A stretch of DNA of 64,000 bases. Source: Camellia lanceoleosa. Lineage: Eukaryota > Streptophyta > Magnoliopsida > Ericales > Theaceae. The notes beneath the pieces are model-generated. The model saw only the letters and a program-made list of their open reading frames with translations. It searched no databases and was not told the origin of the DNA. Each line of letters starts with the position of its first letter. The stretch's first letter is position 1. This document shows positions 59,939 to 64,000 of the stretch, piece after piece. The position numbers and the translations under genes are program-made. The stretch is taken from positions 91,033,015 through 91,097,014 of the forward strand of contig CM045763.1 in assembly GCA_025200525.1 (NCBI GenBank), given 5' to 3'.

Positions 59939-60052
59939 CACTACTAGAAAAATGATCTTTTGCTACTATATAATTTGCGACCACTTGATTAGCCGTCGCA
60001 AATAACCAATTGATTCATCTTTACCGCTTTTCCTTCCTTATATTTGCCCTAG
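59939..60052 (+). mobile_element. CACTA-type terminus (first)
   Basis: CACTACTAGAAAAATGATCT opens a stretch with TTTGCGACCACTTGATTAGC and GTCGCAAATAACC. CACTACTAGAAAAA is a classic start of plant CACTA (En/Spm-like) elements. It is cut off by a second terminus 114 bases later. Confidence 0.6.
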
Positions 60053-60180
60053 CACTACAAGAAAATTAGAGTACAACCACGCTTTTGTTATGGCGTTTTT
60101 TAAAAACGCTGCTTTATAGGTTTTCAAAATATTTTTGTAAATAACTAATTTTAAAAACACTCATGCTTTGGTGTACGAGC
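60053..60180 (+). mobile_element. CACTA-type terminus (second)
   Basis: CACTACAAGAAAATTAGAGT followed by ACGCTTTTGTTATGGCG, TTTTAAAAACGCTG and TTTTAAAAACACTC, looking like the subterminal repeats of a CACTA element. The other end was not found in the window, so the element, if real, runs past 64000 or is truncated. Confidence 0.6.
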
Positions 60181-62636
60181 ATATTTTCCGACCCACGCTT
60201 TTTCATTCTTCTATTCTATTTCACGCAAAGAATTGATGGATCTAGGTTTTCTATCTCTTCATCACTCTTTCTTATGGTGAAAGGTCACTAGATCGAGCCA
60301 GAGGCTCTGATTCACGATCCGGTTCTTCCATCTTGGCTCAAAGCTCTCGATCAACCGATTTGAAGATTAATTTTGTGAGTCCTCCGATTTTTGATTTTGT
60401 TTATATACAAACTTAGATCTACGATCTCAAACTGCTTTGATATATATATACTAATTTATGTCTATTGATCACGATCGATTTTTATTCTATTGATCGATTT
60501 TAGGCAAATCTCGATTGATTGATTTTTAATTTATTTATCGCGATCGACCACTCTTCTCTGGATTTGATCGATTGATTGCTTTCGTTCAGATCTGTAAGTT
60601 TAAGTCCCTATGCGAATATTAACATCCTCAAACCGACTCTATTTCTGACTCGTTTGTGGTGATCTTTATGCTTGTGCTTTGTATGCAATTCTAGGGTTAG
60701 TCTATTGAGGCTAATCTCTATTGCGTTTGTGTACAGAGTCACGTAACCACCATCACAACCAGACTTTAGAAATGAATATCCACTCTCGTGTTAACAACGA
60801 TATTGCTTTTATTTAGTTATGTTTTCGATATTTCTTTTTACTTGGAATTTTCTCGATGGCTATCATGGAAGTTCCTTTCTTTAAGGTCATTGATCATGTT
60901 TTTACTTGATCTCCTTTAGATGTCTCAGACGGTTTTAAGTAATGCTTCATGCCTTCAATAACATGCATCCAGAATGCTATTTTTATTATCTTTTAGCTCC
61001 AAATCGTAGAGGTGGCTTTATTATTGTCTTTGTATTTCTCTTGTTGATATTAATGAAAATTATTAGAGCAAATCGTAATGGTCAGATCTTTTCAAGGTTC
61101 AACTACCGTGAGTGCCACCATTCATGCATATTAATCAAAGTTACTGGTCAGATCTTTTTCAAGGTTCAACTGTGGTCAGATCTTTTGCATCTTCCAAAAT
61201 GCTTTTCAAAGCTTCAAGATGTTTACATTTGGAGCATCATATACATCCTGTTTTTGTTTGTTGCTTGTCAAGAGTTAGCTTTCACTGTTGTCATTTTAAT
61301 AGTCCAATCCAAGGCTCAAGATGCAGTAACATAATAAAAAGAGGTGTTTATAAAAGTACATTCCTAGATTTAGCAGAGGCACTTATGCTATTCAACTTGT
61401 ATGTTGTTTCCTTTTCTTTTTCCTTTTTATCCCTTCCACATTTGACTTAGTTTCATGTTTTACCTGCTCTGCAATTTCTAATTTCAAATGCCATTGACGT
61501 GGCCATAGATATTGTATACATGATGACGACTTGGCACAATTTTTTATTCACTTCTACCATTGGGTTAAAATTATGATAATGAAATAAAATACATAATTCA
61601 AGTTTTATCACCATACAGATTGGAAATGATGTTCCGCCATGTGTTTTAAGGCCAAATAGAGCACCAATGGCTCATTTCAAGAAGCTCCAAATATTTAAAT
61701 GTTGGGCCTGCAATATTAAAGACACTCCTTCACACTTCTGTCCTTCTTAAACTGCATGGGCCTTGCTAGTGAGAAATCTAAGGCCATGGAGCTACATTTA
61801 GTGCTCTGACATGATCATTGCACTCCCTCCTTATATAGACGAACTCCATTAGAAGATTATAGTGGCAAAGACTTCTTCTTCTTTTTTTTCTTTTTTTTTT
61901 TTTTTGGTACAATAAGTAATTGCTAGTATTATTATTTCTTTCATCCACCTAAAGGCCTTCAAAATATCAAGTTTATTGGGGCATGGTATAGATTATAGAA
62001 ATTGATTGATTAAGCATGTACCTTATTGGAAGTAACACCCTTACCCTTGATGTTGTGGTCATGGAATGTGGTATGGTATTGTTACTTATCCATGACAGAG
62101 TTGTTGATTTGATTACCATGAAACAAGAGAGAGACTTTTCTCTTCTTGAGATTCGGGACATAATTAAGACAGACATTTTCCTCATTTGCCATACATGCAT
62201 TTTGTTGTTGTGACAACTTTTTGCGATATTTGCAATTATACAACCCTTAGTTTACATTCTTATGTTTTTCATTTCGTTCCGCAACATTGGACTTGGTCTT
62301 TTTCTCTCTGGATTATCTTGTCTAGCCACATATTAATTTGCTAGTTTTTATAAAAAAGTTATTCAGACTACATATAATTACCTATATAGATCTTATCCAC
62401 CACTTTCCTTTGTTTGAAAAGTCACTTGAGTGATCTTGTTTAAATTATGAGGTTCTTTAAAAACATCACAACATGACCAACAAAAACCAGAAACAGCAAA
62501 CATTAAAGATCCCAAATGGAAGAATAAAGTGATCCACAGACTCAGTAGTATCGCCAAGTCCTTAAATTTCATTGCTGAGAGAAATTGATTGTGATTGTGA
62601 TTGTGATTTGTTGTTTTTATTTTTTGTTGAATGCAG
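60181..62636. other. no complete gene; possible captured or leader sequence
   Basis: 60440-60590 is rich in GATCGATT repeats. GGTCAGATCTTTTCAAGGTT is repeated three times at about 61079, 61146 and 61172. A possible spliced piece starts after ACCATACAG at about 61619 (GNDVPPCVLRPNRAPMAHFK), with no family recognised. Other ORFs show no motif. Confidence 0.4.
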
Positions 62637-63611
62637 ATTAAATGAGTATAGTACTACTTTGAAGTCATTGAAGAGTCGCTTGATTTCATCAGATTCAAAA
62701 TTGAGTGAAAAGCTTGTGGCAAAGGTCCGATTTTTTCCTTGTGACCTTGTAGTAGATCTTTCTGTCTTGTTATTTTTGTTTAAATATCAGTGGATTATCT
62801 ATGTTCTATTGTGTAGAATGATTATTTGGCAAATATGCTTACTTCATGAGTTTGATTTCTTAACCTTTGTCAGAGTAAGGCGGATGATCAGCTCGGTTGG
62901 AGGGTGCTTCAACATGAGAAGCTTGCAATATTAAGGGAGAAGCTTCGTCTTAAGAGAGAACAATATCTGCAAGGTTGATCGCCTCAAGACCGTTGCATGA
63001 AATTTACCTTGAGCAAAGGCTTCAGATTTTACTTTGTGAGCTTGTTTGACTAATTGATTTTTTTGTAGGGAACACTAAGATTGAGAAGATGTCATATGAT
63101 TTAAAAGTCAAATATGAATTGCTTGAGTCAGCCATGACTGTGGTATGATTGATTTTCATCCTATTTTTGGCTTTTATTAGATTAATTAAACTATTAGTAC
63201 TATTCTCATAGTCATCAAATGGATTTTCTTTCCGATCATGAATGAAGATATTTGTCTTGGACTTCTTCTCATTGCAGTTGGAAAGAAATCGTGTGGAGCA
63301 ACTGGAAAAATTCTACCCAAATCTTATATGTACGCAAAGCTTGGGGCATGTGAGTATTGGTTTTATAGTTAGTCAGTTTTTTTTTTTCCCCATCTCCTGG
63401 TTGCTTCTCTTAATCTTTGGTAATTGCAATACAAATCGTTCTTCAGTGGAGACATATCTTGACCAAGATATCTTCTTCTCTAATTGATCAAAAGATATTG
63501 TGTTTAATGCTTAGAATAATTATGAACTGCAGATGGCGACATTACCTTGAACGTCTCCACAAACAATCTGTTGTTATTAAACAGGTCTGCAAGTTGTTCC
63601 CACAACGTCGG
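62637..63611 (+). pseudogene. ATG14/UVRAG-like gene fragment, frameshifted
   Basis: Five exon-like blocks with GT-AG borders: 62637-62724 (LNEYSTTLKSLKSRLISSDS), 62874-62973 (DDQLGWRVLQHEKLAILREK), 63069-63142 (IEKMSYDLKVKYELLESAMT), 63278-63349 (LERNRVEQLEKFYPNLICTQ SLGH) and 63533-63611. The last reads MATLP then TGA, while the family text ERLHKQSVVIKQVCKLFPQR R follows one base out of frame; its 79-base length fits a 1-base insertion. The blocks are coiled-coil-rich and recall plant ATG14/UVRAG-like subunits of the phosphatidylinositol 3-kinase complex in autophagy, as I remember them. N-terminal exons and the conserved C-terminal part are missing. I read it as a truncated, possibly CACTA-captured, copy. 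Confidence 0.65.
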
Positions 63612-63689
63612 GTAAGCTTCTCAAAGATTGGTTAATCTGCATTGGCTAAATCATAAAATACTAAAGCAAATTTTGCTTTAACATGCTAG

Positions 63690-63798
63690 ATGAATAGTTG
63701 TTTCTCCTGACGAAGGCACAAGGGCAACAATATCTGATGATGATGATGATCAAGTAGATAGCGACACCAACATTTTCGTTGGAAGTTTTGATAAATAG
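63690..63798 (+). other. possible terminal exon of unknown origin
   Basis: After GCTAG at about 63690, the frame VVSPDEGTRATISDDDDDQV DSDTNIFVGSFDK ends in TAG at 63798. It is not what I would expect after the CKLFPQRR exon of the ATG14-like family, so it may come from another gene or be chance. No domain recognised. Confidence 0.3.
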
Positions 63799-64000
63799 GT
63801 ATTTTACTATTCTAGAACTTGAATCGATGAAAGTGTTTCTCAACAAAAAACTGTTGCAGATATATATTCGTATAAATTATTTGTGTATCGAGCTGTGAAT
63901 TGATGCATATCTTGAAGAGGAATTGATAGATTGAATTGTCCTCTGTTTTTGGTTTCTTAGCTTTTTGTATGAGAAATGATCAGATATTTTCTTTAAAGCC
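63799..64000. other. window end, no gene recognised
   Basis: AT-rich sequence, possibly 3' untranslated. Nothing further could be supported. Confidence 0.4.

Overview
This window looks like nuclear DNA of a flowering plant, probably a dicot, although I cannot name the species. It is AT-rich. Its one intact gene has GT-AG introns, and the rest is mostly plant-type transposable elements: Ty1/copia and Ty3/gypsy LTR elements, Mutator-like elements with 9-bp target duplications, hAT-, CACTA- and Helitron-like ends, and long-inverted-repeat MITEs. I see no tRNA, rRNA, CRISPR array or bacterial-type operon.

The only gene I read as intact is at 47237-49950 (+). It has three coding exons and encodes a 326-residue CCCH plus RING zinc-finger protein of the CWC24/RNF113 spliceosome family. 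A diverged second copy of the same locus lies about 40 kb upstream at about 4990-16700. That copy keeps the 5' leader, leader intron and part of intron 2, but all coding exons are missing. It was later split by two LTR insertions whose empty sites can be read in the intact gene: a 2.9-kb solo LTR (6378-9272, TSD CTAAC) and a degenerate 6.7-kb copia element (9311-16044, TSD GAAAT/GAAGT).

Layout: 1-2950, decayed Ty3/gypsy Tat-like pol fragment on the minus strand. 3055-4860, three MITE-type elements. 4990-16700, exon-less gene copy with nested LTR elements. 16700-20950, no recognisable gene. 20966-24865, two Mutator-like MITEs carrying a perfect ACGACGTCGT-type palindrome, an alpha-expansin pseudogene between them, and local tandem duplications. 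24870-29600, AT-rich DNA with Helitron-like and foldback elements. 30140-32760, a cluster of degenerate repeats carrying snRNA-promoter-like USE+TATA pairs. 32967-42264, a 9.3-kb nested block bounded by Mutator-like inverted repeats and a 9-bp TSD; it contains part of a gypsy LTR, a textbook 124-bp MITE and a 4.7-kb non-autonomous gypsy element with a 70-bp tandem array. 42292-43206, Helitron candidate with tandemly repeated 5' end. 45750-49950, the intact gene. 50888-58225, a second MITE-rich stretch. 59939-end, CACTA-type termini followed by a broken fragment resembling an ATG14/UVRAG-like autophagy gene.

No genes form a pathway or operon here. The biology in the window is mostly the layered history of insertion and duplication around one housekeeping splicing-factor gene. 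Repeat-family identifications come from motif reading and should be checked by alignment.
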